The notes: generated by a model not told the origin, from the sequence alone. A DNA stretch of 64,000 nucleotides from JAFAXA01 sp963777325 (GCA_963777325.1 CAVZQE010000007.1:7863-71862), one strand, 5' to 3'; positions 18,666-29,465 are shown, counted from the first letter of the stretch. A program made the numbers and translations.

Positions 18666-19854
18666 TCAGCGGGTCGGACTTGCGGCCCCGAGCCGGCTCG
18701 GGGCGACGAACGGCCGGACCGTCCGGGACGGCCGCGTCAGGCGTTGGCCGAGCCGCATGGCCGGGTATTCGACCAGCCGGCAGTATATATCCGCCGTGAG
18801 GAGGGACATGACAAGGATCAGCAGAATCAGCGCGAGATCGCTCACCCGTCCCCACAGCAGATGCACCACGGCCAGCAGAACGATGTTGTGGGTTAGGTAC
18901 AGGCTGTATGAGATGCGACCCAGATAGATCAGGCTCGCGTGGTTCAAAACGCGGTCCCATGCCCGGCTGCCGACCGCGAGGACGATCAGGATCGCGGCCC
19001 CGGTGCCGAAAGCGAGATCGGCCGGAACGAACTCTGTAGGCGGGATCGGTGTTCGGCAGGATCATCGCGTAGATGCCGATCCCGCCGAGAGCGGCGACCG
19101 CGGCCGGCGGCGAGGATTGCAGCCGTGCGCGGATACGGCCCCGGTATTGCGCGAGCACGATCCCCGCCACGAAGAAGATCACGAAATATCCGGTGATGAC
19201 AAACGATTGCAGCACGTCACCGCCGCGGAACGGCGCGCAGTCGAGGGAGCGGCAGCCGATCGCGACCGCCGCCGCGACGTGCAGCGCGAACGAGGCGGCG
19301 AGAGCGCAACCCGGCCATTTGCGGGTGACAAGGAACAGAAGCGGAAAGATCAGGGAGATGCGCAGCTCGAATACGAGGCTCCACATGACCGGGTTCAGCG
19401 AGTCCGATCCGTTCACGCCCAGCATGAGCAAATGCTTGAAGACCAGCCCGGTCGAGGGGCGATCCGTCCAGGCCAGGTGATTGAACCAGCTCGAGAGTTC
19501 GCCGATCTCGTGCGGGCGTGTCAGGTGGTAGGCGGCCACCGACAGAGCGAGCGAGGCGACGAACGGCAGATAGACGCGGCAGATCCGGCGGAGCAGAAAT
19601 CGTCCCGCGCCGGAGCCGGGACGCTCGAGCGAGCAGGCGAGCACGAAGCCGCTGAGGACGAAGAACAGGATGACGGGCGGCCGGCCGGTGACGGCGAGAT
19701 TAAGCGGCGTCCACGACCACAGAAACGCCGGCAGGCCCGCAGACGGCGTATACAACCCGAGCTTCCAGCAATGGAACGTCACCACGAGGAGAGCCGCGAC
19801 GCCCCGCAGCGAGTCCAGCGCCGGCAAGCGCCCTTTGTCCGAACCAGCCATCAT
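18666..19854 (-). CDS. Acyltransferase 3 (OafA/YrhL-like), one frameshift
   Basis: A multi-pass inner-membrane O-acyltransferase of about 395 residues, of the kind that acetylates polysaccharides. The N-terminal signature is PALDSLRGVAALLVVTFHCW; hydrophobic helices follow, and the C-terminal part is LIYLGRISYSLYLTHNIVLL. The frame shifts once near 19037: the first frame reaches NTDPAY, and the second resumes EFVPADLAFGTGAAILIVLA. A single extra base accounts for it. The substrate is not deducible. Confidence 0.85.
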
Positions 19855-20134
19855 CCCTCATCGTATCATGACCCGCCGGAACATGCGTCGGATCGCCGGT
19901 CGCGCAATCGCGGAGCCGCCCGATGTTGCATTGGTAGCAGTACCCGTAATCTTCCTACCAAATCCGCAACGATTGCGCGGAGTTGAGCGGATGCGGCGGC
20001 TGTCGGCGGGTCCGGCAACAATTCGGCTTGAGGCGCTTTGCAGACCGGCTCGATCGTGCAACTAGATGGCGGCTCGCTGCTTTTGCTCGGCCGCGATACC
20101 GGCGGTCAACAAGCTGCCTGCAAGGAGACATCCG

Positions 20135-20440
20135 ATGAGGCTGATACTGGCGGCTTCCGTTACGATCCTGTTCCTGCATACCGCTCAGCCGGCGCACGCC
20201 ATCGGATGCCTGAGCGGCGGCGCGCTCGGTGCCGTGGCCGGCCACCAGGTTCATCACGGCGTCATGGGCGCGGTCGGCGGCTGCGTCGCCGGTCACTACG
20301 CCCATAAGCACGCCAAACAGAAGGCGGCCCAGGACAAGGCCGCCGCCGCGAGCAAGTCCTCGGCCGTTCCCGCGAGCGCGTCGGCGCCGGATGGCTCGAC
20401 CACGGCCCCCGGCACGCCCGGCGGCGCGACCCAGCCGTGA
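20135..20440 (+). CDS. Secreted glycine-zipper protein
   Basis: A 101-residue protein with an N-terminal signal peptide (MRLILAASVTILFLHTAQPA, cleavage after AHA), then a glycine-zipper segment (GCLSGGALGAVAGHQVHHGV and GAVGGCVAGHYAHKHA) and a disordered Ala/Ser/Pro/Thr tail. Glycine zippers pack in membranes, so an envelope location is likely. AAGGAGA precedes ATG 20135. The 280 bp upstream (19855-20134) hold no gene. They are more A+T-rich, so probably promoter DNA. Confidence 0.75.
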   Translation: MRLILAASVTILFLHTAQPAHAIGCLSGGALGAVAGHQVHHGVMGAVGGCVAGHYAHKHAKQKAAQDKAAAASKSSAVPASASAPDGSTTAPGTPGGATQP

Positions 20441-20574
20441 CCGGCCTGTCACCGCGCCGGTTACGCCGCGCGCCGCACGCCTGAGTTGCCGCCTGGCTTA
20501 CCCCGGCCGGGCCCGGGCTACCTCCGGCCGCGCCCGGCCCGAACCGGCCGGACGCGCCGGAGGGGCGGCTGCTG

Positions 20575-21439
20575 GTGTTCGGTCTCGGCTACACCGGGCG
20601 CGCGATCGCCGCCGCCGCCCACGAGGCCGGTTTCGCCGTCACCGGCACGAGCCGCGACCCCGCGCGCCGCCAGCCGCCGGAGGGTGTCGCGCTCGTTCCG
20701 TACGACGCGGCCGGGATCGCGGCGGCGACGCATGTGGCGACGACGATCCCGGTCGGCGAGGCGGGCGATCCGGTGCTCGGCCGCTATGGCAGCGCGCTCG
20801 CTGCCTCGTCTTCGCTCCGCTGGGCCGGCTATCTCTCCACCACCGGCGTCTATGGCGACCGGGGCGGCGGGTGGGTCGACGAGGACACCGAACCCGCGCC
20901 GGCCTCGCCCCGCACCCGCCGCCGCCGTGCGGCCGAGCTGGCCTGGAGCGGCCTTCCCTGCGCCGTCGATCTGTTCCGGGTCGCCGGCATCTACGGCCCC
21001 GGCCGCTCCGCCTTCGACGCGCTCCGCAGCGGCGCCGCGCACCGCATCGTCAAGCCTGGCCACCAGTTCGGCCGCATCCATCGCGACGACATCGCGCAGG
21101 CGGTGGTCGCCGCCATGCTGACGGCCGGGAGCCACCGGGACCCGCGTGTTCAATCTCTCCGACGACGAACCGGCGGAGGCGGCGCGCGTGACCGAGGAGG
21201 CGGCCCGGCTGCTCGGGGTCCCGCCGCCGCCGGAGGTGCCGTTCGAGGCCGCCGCTGCGCGACATGAGCGCTGATCGGGCCGCAGCTTCTGGTCGGAGAA
21301 CCGCAAGGTTTCGAGCCGCAAGACCCAGGAGCGGCTCGGCCTGCGCTGGCGCTACCCGACGTACCGGGAGGGGCTACGCGCCATCCTCGCCGCCGAGATC
21401 GCCGAGCAGGGCGGCGAGGGTCCGGGTCAGCAGGGCTAG
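20575..21439 (+). CDS. NAD(P)-dependent epimerase/dehydratase family protein (YeeZ-like), frameshifted
   Basis: An extended-SDR protein. Rossmann motif FGLGYTGRAIAAAAHEAGF, then AGYLSTTGVYGDRGGGWVDE (catalytic Thr/Tyr region) and VDLFRVAGIYGPGRS. The frame is interrupted about three times after 21125; the expected end is recovered in other frames (GTRVFNLSDDEPAEAARVTEEA, then SFWSENRKVSSRKTQERLGL and RYPTYREGLRAIL) to a stop at 21437-21439. GTG 20575 is the first start in frame, but the real start may lie upstream in a shifted frame. The end overlaps the convergent hydrolase by about 65 bp. Confidence 0.75.
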
Positions 21440-22142
21440 GTCCGCCGGGCGGGACAGCCGGTGGTCGCCGTCCTTGACCAGCACGACCCGCACGTCGTCG
21501 CTGGCGAGCGCGCGGGCGAGGCGGAGCGACGTCTCCCACGGCACGTCCGGGTCTCGCTGGCCATGCAGCAGCCGGACGGGGCAGGCGAGGGCGATCCCGC
21601 CTTGCATCAGCAGGTGCGCCCGCCCGTCCTCGATCAAGGCGCGGGTAATCACCGTCGGCTCGCCGTACTCGCTCGGCACGGTGATGCGTCCGTCCCGCAT
21701 CAGGGCTTCGCGCTGCGGCGTGCATCATCGCCTCCCACATCAGCGTCTCGGTGAAATCGGGCGCGGCGGCGATGCCGAGCAGGCCCGCAATCCGCTCCGG
21801 CCGTGCGAGCGCCGCCAGCAGCGCGATCCAGCCGCCCATCGACGAACCGACGAGCAGCAGCGGACCTTCGCTCTGGCGGTCGAGGACGGCAAGCGCGTCC
21901 TCGGTCCAGCTTCCGATCGTGCCGTCGGCGAAATCGCCGCCGCTCGCGCCATGGCCCGAATAGTCGAAGCGCAGCATCGCCTGTCCGCGCTCCGCGCAGA
22001 AGGCGGCCAGCAGCCCGGCCTTGGTGCCCTGCATGTCGCTCGCGAAGCCGGGCAGGAACACGACGGTCGGCGTCCTCCCAAAGCTGCGCATCCAGGCGAG
22101 CTCTACCCCGTCGCCGCGATCCAGCCTGCCCGTTCGTTCCAT
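21374..22142 (-). CDS. Alpha/beta hydrolase, one frameshift
   Basis: A cytosolic alpha/beta-hydrolase-fold protein of about 256 residues. Seen: TPTVVFLPGFASDMQGTKA (oxyanion region), FDYSGHGASGGDF, the nucleophile elbow LLLVGSSMGGWIALL (Ser), CPVRLLHGQRDPDVPW (Asp) and VLVKDGDHRLSRP (His), so the triad is complete. A shift near 21710 separates the elbow-bearing half (to LMWEAMMHAA) from the second half (REALMRDGRITVPSEYGEP). The substrate is unknown; family members are often acyl esterases or depalmitoylase-like. Confidence 0.85.
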
Positions 22143-22186
22143 GCCACCTCTTCCCGTCCCGGTGCCGCGTGATATAGGCCGGGCCG

Positions 22187-23321
22187 ATGCCCCGTGCGCC
22201 CGTCGTGCTGCAAGTCCTGCCCTCCCTCGTCACGGGCGGCGTCGAGCGCGGCACGGTCGAGATGACGGAGGCGATCGCGCGGGCGGGCGGCACGGCGCTG
22301 GTCGCGAGCGCGGGCGGCAGGCTGGTCGCCGCCGTCGAGCGCGCGGGCGGGCGGCATGTCGCGCTGCCGCTCCGAACCAAGAACCCGCTGGCGATCTGGA
22401 TCAACGCCGGGCGGCTTGCGCGCGCTGATCCGCGAGGAGGGCGTCGGCATCGTCCATGCCCGCTCGCGCGCGCCCGCCTGGTCCGCCTGGATCGCGGCGC
22501 GGCGCACCGGCGTTCATTTCGTGACCACCTATCACGGCGCCTATGGCGAGGGCGTTCCCGGCAAGCGCCGCTACAACGCCGTCATGGCGAAAGGCGAGCG
22601 GGTGATCGCGATCAGCCGCTACATCGCGGGCCTCGTGGCCGCCCGGCATGGCGTCGATCCCGCCCGTATCCGCGTCATCCCGCGCGGCGTCGACCCGGCG
22701 CAATTCGACCCGGAGGCAGTCGGCGGCGAGCGCCTGCGCGCGGCTCGCGCGCGCCTGGCGGCTGCCGGAGGGGATGCGGGCGGTCGTGCTGCCCTGGGCG
22801 GCTGACGCGCTGGAAGGGGCAGCCGGTGCTGCTGGAAGCGATGGCCCGGCTCGGCCGGCCCGATGTGTGCTGCGTGCTGGTCGGGTCCGGGCAGGGGCCG
22901 GGCCTCGCCGCCGAGCTGGGGCGTCATGGCGGCCCGCCTCGGCCTCGGCGACCGGCTGCGCATCCCTGGCGAGTGCGACGACATGCCGGCCGCGCTCGCT
23001 CTGGCCGATGTCGTGGTGCATGCCTCAACCAGGCCCGAGGCGTTCGGGCGCGTGGTGATCGAGGCGCAGGCGATGGCGAAGCCGGTGATCGCCTCCGACC
23101 TCGGCGGACCGGTCGAGACGGTCGCCGACGGCGTCACCGGATGGCGGGTGAAGCCCGGCGACCCGGCGGCGCTGGCGCGCGCGCTCGATCACGCGCTCGG
23201 GCTGCCTCCGGAGGAGCGGGCCGCGCTCGGCGCGCGGGCGCGGGCGGCGGTGCGGCGTGGCTACACGACGGAGGCGATGCAGGAAGCGACGCTCGCCGTC
23301 TATCGCGAGCTGCTCGGATGA
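22187..23321 (+). CDS. GT4 glycosyltransferase, frameshifted
   Basis: A GT-B family 4 glycosyltransferase of about 375 residues, likely in LPS or capsule assembly. N-terminus VVLQVLPSLVTGGVERGTVE, then FVTTYHGAYGEGVPGKRRYN, PGRLTRWKGQPVLLEAMARL (donor domain start) and the C-terminal PEAFGRVVIEAQAMAKPVIA with E-x7-E motif. At least three shifts occur (about 22415, 22760-22800 and 22925), each restored in another frame. Its TGA overlaps the ATG of the following heptosyltransferase, so both are likely co-translated. Confidence 0.85.
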
Positions 23322-24245
23322 GCCGCATCCTCGTCATCCGGCTGGGCGCGCTCGGCGATTTCGTGCAGTCCTTCGGCCCCTTCGCCGCCATCCGCGCGCG
23401 GCATCCGGAGGCGCGGATCACGCTTTTGACCACGCCGCCCTTCGCCGAACTGGCACGGCGCGCGCCCTGGTTCGACGCGGTCGCGATCGACACCCGGCCG
23501 TCCGTCTGGAACCTGCCCGCGCTGCTGCTTCTGGCGCGGAGCCTGCGCGGGTTCGATTTCGTCTACGATCTGCAGACCTCGGCGCGGTCGTCCCGCTACT
23601 TCTGGCTCGCCGGGCGGCCGCCCTGGTCGGGCATCGCGCCCGGCTGCTCGCATCCGCACGCCAATCCAAGGCGCGACTTCATGCACACGCGGGAGCGGCA
23701 GCGCGAGCAATTGCTGATGGCCGGTGTGGAGACGTTCCCGGCGCCCGATCTCGCATGGCTGACGCGGTCTCGCGGCGATGCGGGGGAGAGCGGCATCAGG
23801 GCCGCGTTGCCCGCCGCCCCCTACGCGGTGCTTGTGCCCGGAGCCTCGCCGCACCGTCCCGGCAAGCGCTGGCCGCATTTTCCGGCGCTCGCCCGGCGCC
23901 TGGAGGCGCGCGGGCTGGTGCCGGTCGTGCTCGGAAGCCGAGCCGAGACGCCGCTCGCCGCCGCCATCCGGCAAGGAGGCTTCGTCCACGATCGACCTCA
24001 CCGGCCGCACCACCGTCGCCGAGATCGCGAGCGTCGCCGCCAGCGCCGATCTCGCGGTCGGCAACGACACCGGCCCGATGCACGTCGCGGCCGGGGTCGG
24101 CTGCCCGTCGGTCGTGCTGTTCTCGGCGGAAAGCGACCCGGATCTCACCGCGCCCCGCTACCCGGACGGCGGCTGGCCGACGGTCCTCAGCGCGCCCCGC
24201 CTGGCGGACCTCTCGCCCGACAGGGTTGCGGCGGCGCTGCCGTAG
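23318..24245 (+). CDS. GT9 (heptosyltransferase-family) glycosyltransferase, one frameshift
   Basis: A family 9 glycosyltransferase of about 308 residues, like ADP-heptose:LPS heptosyltransferases acting on the cytoplasmic face of the inner membrane. Motifs: MSRILVIRLGALGDFVQSFG, FDFVYDLQTSARSS, VLVPGASPHRPGKRWP and, after a shift near 23985, DLTGRTTVAEIASVAASADL with AVGNDTGPMHVAAG. ATG 23318 overlaps the stop of the GT4 gene (ATGA). Which LPS sugar it adds cannot be decided. Confidence 0.87.
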
Positions 24246-24287
24246 GGCCATAGACGGCACCCCGTCCGATCTGGAGCCTGACTGCCC

Positions 24288-26248
24288 ATGCCCGCAATCA
24301 CCTTGCCCGACGGCTCCGTGCGCCGCTTCGACGGGCCGATCGCGGGCACGACCTTGGCGGCAGAGATCGGTCCCGGACTCGCGAAAGCCGCGCTCGCGAT
24401 GAAGCTGGACGGCAAGCTCGCCGATCTCGCGACCGTTATCGACCGCGACGCGTCCGTTGTGTTCGTGACGCGGCGCGACCAGGATGCGCTCGGCCTCATT
24501 CGCCACGACGCCGCGCATGTACTGGCCGAAGCCGTGCAGTCGCTCTATCCCGGCACCCAGGTCACGATCGGCCCCGCCATCGAAAACGGCTTCTACTACG
24601 ATTTCGCCCGCAACGAGCCGTTCACGCCGGAGGATTTTCCGGCGATCGAGCAGCGGATGCGCGACATCGTCGCCCGCGACGCCCCGTTCGAGCGCGAGGT
24701 GATCGACCGCGACGAGGCGATCCGCTTCTTCCGCGACAAGGGCGAGCGATACAAGGCGGAGCTGATCGAGGATCTGCCGGAAAGCGAGACGATCAGCCTC
24801 TATCGCCAGGGCGACTGGGTCGATCTCTGCCGCGGCCCGCATATGCGCGGCACGGCCGACGTCGGCCAGGCGTTCAAGCTGATGAAGGTCGCGGGCGCCT
24901 ATTGGCGGGGCGATCACCGCAACGCCATGCTGTCCCGCATCTACGGAACGGCCTGGCGCGATCAGAAGGAGTTGGACGCCTATCTTCACATGCTGGAGGA
25001 GGCCGAGCGGCGCGACCATCGCCGCATCGGCCGCGAAATGGATCTGTTCCACCTCCAAGAAGAGGCGGTGGGCAGCATCTTCTGGCACCCGAATGGCTGG
25101 CGGCTGTATCGCACCGTCGAGGACTACATGCGCCGCCGCCTGGATGCGGACGGCTATCAGGAGGTGCGGACGCCGCAACTCGTGGACCGCTCGCTCTGGG
25201 AGCGGTCCGGCCACTGGGAGAAGTTCCGCGAGCACATGTTCGTCGCGAGGGTGGAGGACGAGGACAAGCAACTCGCGCTGAAACCGATGAACTGCCCCTG
25301 CCACGTGCAAATCTTCCGGCAGGGCATCCGCAGCTACCGCGAGCTGCCGCTCAGGATGGCGGAGTTCGGCTCCTGCCACCGCTACGAGCCGTCGGGCGCG
25401 CTGCACGGCATCATGCGCGTGCGCGCCTTCACGCAGGACGACGCGCACATCTTCTGCACCGAGCCGCAGATCGCGCCCGAGACCGTGAAGTTCGTGGAGC
25501 TGCTCGCCCGCGTCTATCGCGATTTCGGCTTCGAGAGCTTCGCGGTGAAGTTCAGCGACCGGCCCGCGATCCGCGCGGGCGAGGATGCCGTCTGGGACCG
25601 GGCCGAGGCCGCGCTCAAGGAAGCCTGCGCGACCGCTGGCGTCGAATACACGCTCAATCCGGGCGAGGGCGCCTTCTACGGCCCGAAGCTCGAATTCGTG
25701 CTGCGCGACGCGATCGGCCGCGACTGGCAGTGCGGCACCTTGCAGGTCGATTTCGTGATGCCCGAGCGGCTCGATGCCGAATACGTGGCCGAGGACGGGT
25801 CGCGCCGGCGGCCGGTCATGCTGCACCGAGCCGTGCTCGGCAGCTTCGAGCGGTTCATCGGCATCCTGATCGAGCAGTATGCCGGCCGCTTCCCGCTCTG
25901 GCTCGCGCCCGTGCAGGCGGTGGTCGCGACCATCGTGTCGGACGCCGACGTCTATGCGCGCGAGGTCGCCGCCGCGCTGCAACGCCGCGGGCCTGACCGT
26001 GAGAGCTCGACCTCTCGAACCAGAAGATCAACGCAAAGGTCCGGGAGCACAGCCTCGCGCACGTGCCGGTGCTGGTCGTGGTCGGCCGCCGGGAGGCGGA
26101 GCAGCGAACGGTCGCGCTGCGGCGGCTCGGCTCGCAGGCGCAGGACGTGGTCGCGCTGGATGCAGCCGTCTCTCGCCTCGCGGCCGAGGCGACGCCGCCC
26201 GATTTGCGGGAGTCGGGCGCCGCAAACAATTTCGGCGACGGTGCTTGA
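24288..26248 (+). CDS. thrS: Threonyl-tRNA synthetase, two frameshifts near 3' end
   Basis: Class II aminoacyl-tRNA synthetase charging tRNA-Thr. Domains in order: TGS (1-60), editing/SAD domain with HDAAHVLAEAV and DLCRGPHM, catalytic core (MNCPCHVQIF; FRMAEFGSCHRYEPSGALHG motif 2; VMLHRAVLGSFERFIGILIE motif 3), and the anticodon-binding domain. The frame breaks near 25985 and again near 26003; the expected NQKINAKVREHSLAHVPVLV continues to a stop at 26246-26248. An essential gene with two adjacent indels points to sequence error. infC follows, a common pairing. Confidence 0.95.
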
Positions 26249-26281
26249 TCGGCCTCGGCCCGAACGGCAAATTGACGGGAA

Positions 26282-26299
26282 CCGGGGTGCGAACCCCGG
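26282..26299 (+). promoter_or_regulatory. GNRA-type hairpin in thrS-infC gap
   Basis: A perfect 7-bp stem, CCGGGGT and ACCCCGG, closed by a GCGA tetraloop, about 70 bp before infC. It could be an attenuator or part of the infC leader. No T-run follows directly. Confidence 0.4.
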
Positions 26300-26370
26300 C
26301 CCGTGCTGTTTGTAAACCCATGCTGTTTTTGTAGACGACGACAGGAGATAGCCCCATACCCCGTGGACCC

Positions 26371-26893
26371 ATGGCCGCCCCGCCGACCCGCGACGGGCCC
26401 CGCGTAAACGAGGAGATCCGTGCTCTTCAGGTACGACTGATCGACCAGGATGGCGACATGCAGGGCGTGATGAGCGCCCGCGACGCGCTGTCCGCGCGCC
26501 TATTCCGTCGGCCTCGACCTGCTCGAAATCAGCCCGAACGCAGACCCGCCGGTCGTGAAAATCCTCGACTTCGGCAAGTTCAAATACGAGCAGCAAAAAA
26601 AGAAGAACGAGGCCAAGAAGAAGCAGAAGGTCATCGAAATCAAGGAAGTCAAGGTTCGTCCGAACATCGACGAGAACGACTACCAGACCAAGCTGCGCGC
26701 CATGAAGTCCTTCATCGAGGAGGGCGACAAGGTCAAGGTCACGCTGCGCTTCCGAGGCCGCGAGATGGCGCACCAGGACATCGGCGTCAGGGTGCTTGAG
26801 CGCATCCGGACCGAGATGGACCCGGTCACCAAGGTCGAGCAGATGCCGAGGATGGAAAATCGGCAGATGATCATGGTGCTGACGCCCCGCTGA
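26371..26893 (+). CDS. infC: Translation initiation factor IF-3, one frameshift
   Basis: Binds the 30S subunit and enforces start-codon and initiator-tRNA selection. The N-terminal domain begins PRVNEEIRALQVRLIDQDGD; after a +1 shift near 26495 comes YSVGLDLLEISPNADPPVVK, then the lysine-rich linker (KFKYEQQKKKNEAKKKQK) and the C-terminal domain (FIEEGDKVKVTLRFRGREMA, VTKVEQMPRMENRQMIMVL). About 174 residues in total, normal for the family. ATG 26371 (MAAPPTRDGP) is used; the family often uses rare starts, so the exact start is uncertain. Confidence 0.93.
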
Positions 26894-27033
26894 GGGGCGT
26901 CGGTCCGGCCGCTTGCCCGGTAGTGGGAAGATCTGCCTCAGCTCTGCCATAAAAAATGGCGAAACCGGGTGCGGCGGCCGTTGCGATCCGCCGTCATCCT
27001 GCCTCCCGCTGAGAAGGAGTTGCGGATCATCCC

Positions 27034-28815
27034 ATGCGCTTTCTGAGGGTTTACGCCCGTGTGTTCGCGCTGCTCGGGCGCGACAGGTGGCTCGCGCTGC
27101 TGCTCTGCTTCGCCAATTTCGTGGCGGCGGCCTTGAGCTTTCTCGACCCGCTGCTGTTCGGGCGGGTCATCCAGCTCCTGTCCAACTCCGACACGATGCC
27201 GCGCCCGCTGATGTGGAGCGAGGCAACCCGCTTGCTGCTGATCTGGGTCGGGGTCGGGATCGCGGGCATTCTCGCGACCATGTTGATCGCCCTGCACAGC
27301 GAGCGGATGGCGCATCGCAACCGTCTGAACGTCATGGGCCGGTTCTACTCGCATGTTCTCAACCTCCCGCTCTCGTTTCACGGCGACACCCATTCCGGGC
27401 GGCTGATCAAGGTCATGATTTCGGGCTCGGACGGCATGTTCGCGGTCTGGCTCAGCTTCTTTCGGGACCAGTTCGCGACCCTGCTTTCCGTCGTCGTCCT
27501 GCTGCCGCTCACGATCCTGCTGAACTGGAAGCTGGCGCTCGCGCTGATCGTGCTCGTCATCGTGTTCTCGACCGTGACCACGCTCGTCATCCGCCACACC
27601 GAGGCGGGTCAGCGCCAGGTCGAGACCTACAATTCGAGCCTCGCGGGGACCGCCCAGGATGCGCTCGCCAACGTCATGGTGGTGCAGTCCTTCACCCGCC
27701 TGCGCGCCGAGACACGCATGTTCGGCGACATCATCACCCAGGTGATCCAGACCCAGTTCCCGGTGCTGAACTGGTGGGCGGTGGTCAACGTCTCGACCCG
27801 CGCCGCGAGCACCATCGCCGTCATCTCGCTCGTCGTCATCGGCACCTTCCTGCATCTGGACGGCGAGGCGGGCGTCGGGGAGATCGTCTCGTTCATGGGA
27901 TTCGCGACGCTGCTGATCGGCCGCATGGAATTCGCGGTTTCGTTCGCCTCGTCCCTGTTTTTCCGGCTGCCCGCGCTCGAGGATTTCATGGGCGTGCTGG
28001 AGGCCAAGAGTTCCGTGCCGGAGAAGCCCGGCGCCGCCGTCCTCGCGGCCAGGGAAGGCGAGGTCGCCTTCGACCACGTCGCCTTCGGCTATCCGGGCGG
28101 GCCGAAGATCCTGTCCGACGTGACCTTCACCGCCGAGCCCGGCACGTCGGTCGCGCTGGTCGGGCAAACCGGCGCGGGCAAATCGACCGCGATGAACCTG
28201 TTGCAGCGCCTGTGGGATCCGGTGGACGGGGCGATCCGCATCGACGGGCAGGATCTGCGGGATGTGACGCTCGAGAGCCTCCGGGCCGCGATCGGCGTCG
28301 TCTTCCAGGAGGCGATGCTGTTCAACCGCTCCATCCGCGACAATCTCAGGATGGGGCGTCCGGGCGCGACCGACGCCGAACTCGAACGCGCCTGCCGCCT
28401 CGCCGACGCGCACGAGTTCATCATGCGGCAGCCGCAGGGCTACGGCACCATGATCGGCGAGCGCGGCACGACCCTGTCGGGCGGCCAGCGACAGCGTCTC
28501 GCGATCGCGCGCGCGCTGCTGAAGGACCCGCCCATCCTCATTCTCGACGAGGCGACGAGCGCGCTCGACGCGGCGACGGAGGCGCGCGTCAGCCGGGCGC
28601 TGAAGGTGCTGATGCAGGGCCGCACCACCTTCATCATCGCCCATCGTCTCTCGACCGTGCGGGACGCGGACGTGATCCTCGTTTTCGAGGGCGGCAAAAT
28701 CGCCGAGCGCGGCTCGTTCGACGAACTGGTCGCGAGAGGCGGCCGCTTCGCCGCCCTGGTCGCGACCCAGCTCGCCCCCGCGCCGCAACCCGTTCCGGCG
28801 CGCGCCGCCGAATAG
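27034..28815 (+). CDS. ndvA: Cyclic beta-1,2-glucan-type ABC exporter (NdvA/ChvA family)
   Basis: A 593-residue half-transporter with a fused permease and ATPase, active as a homodimer in the inner membrane. The six-helix permease (about 15-310) has the NdvA-like wording LPLSFHGDTHSGRLIKVMIS and LNWWAVVNVSTRAASTIAVI. The NBD has Walker A GQTGAGKST (about 378-386), signature LSGGQRQRLAIARAL (about 480) and Walker B ILILDEATS (about 502). Relatives export periplasmic cyclic glucans for osmoadaptation and host interaction. The glucan synthase ndvB is not in the window, so the substrate is inferred. Confidence 0.85.
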   Translation: MRFLRVYARVFALLGRDRWLALLLCFANFVAAALSFLDPLLFGRVIQLLSNSDTMPRPLMWSEATRLLLIWVGVGIAGILATMLIALHSERMAHRNRLNVMGRFYSHVLNLPLSFHGDTHSGRLIKVMISGSDGMFAVWLSFFRDQFATLLSVVVLLPLTILLNWKLALALIVLVIVFSTVTTLVIRHTEAGQRQVETYNSSLAGTAQDALANVMVVQSFTRLRAETRMFGDIITQVIQTQFPVLNWWAVVNVSTRAASTIAVISLVVIGTFLHLDGEAGVGEIVSFMGFATLLIGRMEFAVSFASSLFFRLPALEDFMGVLEAKSSVPEKPGAAVLAAREGEVAFDHVAFGYPGGPKILSDVTFTAEPGTSVALVGQTGAGKSTAMNLLQRLWDPVDGAIRIDGQDLRDVTLESLRAAIGVVFQEAMLFNRSIRDNLRMGRPGATDAELERACRLADAHEFIMRQPQGYGTMIGERGTTLSGGQRQRLAIARALLKDPPILILDEATSALDAATEARVSRALKVLMQGRTTFIIAHRLSTVRDADVILVFEGGKIAERGSFDELVARGGRFAALVATQLAPAPQPVPARAAE

Positions 28816-28978
28816 GCGCCCGCACATCTGGAAGTTGCGCGCGCCGGGGCGAAGGTGCATGCTCATGGTTTCAGTCGGATCTTCGCGGAGCGGCGCGAGG
28901 TCGCGCCGGTGCCGGACCAGCGGCTGGCCCGTGGCGGCCGCTGGCCTTCGTCATCGGCCGAGCAACCGGGGGCAAGCC

Positions 28979-29434
28979 ATGACGATCGCAGCAATTCTGA
29001 AGAACAAGGGACACGACGTCATCAGCGTCGGGCCGGGTCAGACAGTCTCCGAGGTCGCCGCCCTGCTGGGGGCGAAGCGCATCGGCGCGGTGCTGGTGCT
29101 GGGGCAGGGGCAAGACCTCGTCGGCATCATCAGCGAGCGCGACATCGTCAAGGCGCTGGCGAGGCACGGCGCGTCCACGCTCGACCTCACCGTCGATCAG
29201 CTGATGACACGCGAGCTGAAAACGGCGACCCCGCAGACAACGGTGCCGGAGGCGATGGAGATGATGACGACCGGCCGCTTCCGGCACCTTCCGGTGCTGG
29301 ATCACGGCGCGCTGGTGGGCCTCATCAGCATCGGCGACGTCGTCAAGACGCGCATCATGCAGCAGGAGCACGAGGTGGACAGCCTGCGCGCCTACGTCTC
29401 GGGCGGCGCGCCGGATAGCCACGCGCTGGTCTGA
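28979..29434 (+). CDS. Tandem CBS-domain protein
   Basis: A 151-residue cytosolic protein with two CBS domains forming a Bateman module: ILKNKGHDVISVGPGQTVSE to LVGIISERDIVKALARHG, then TRELKTATPQTTVPEAMEMM to ALVGLISIGDVVKTRI. Such modules bind adenosine nucleotides and act as energy sensors. There is no attached enzyme domain. ATG 28979 follows the ndvA gene by 163 bp, a gap with no gene. It converges on the ClC gene, which also carries a C-terminal CBS-type region. Confidence 0.9.
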   Translation: MTIAAILKNKGHDVISVGPGQTVSEVAALLGAKRIGAVLVLGQGQDLVGIISERDIVKALARHGASTLDLTVDQLMTRELKTATPQTTVPEAMEMMTTGRFRHLPVLDHGALVGLISIGDVVKTRIMQQEHEVDSLRAYVSGGAPDSHALV

Positions 29435-29465
29435 GCAAGGCGGAGGGCTGCCGCCGCGGTTCTGA

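Noticed and set aside
23796..25982. Long minus-strand frame (728 codons) opposite GT9 and thrS
   Set aside because: A shadow of high-G+C thrS coding; product is Arg/Ala/Asp-rich with no domain, while thrS on the plus strand is unmistakable.
26281..26300. tRNA T-arm lookalike before infC
   Set aside because: The stem closes a GCGA tetraloop, not a seven-base T-loop, and no acceptor, D or anticodon arms can be formed around it.
26938..28866. Long minus-strand frame opposite the glucan exporter
   Set aside because: Antisense to a clear ABC transporter; low-complexity product without family motifs.
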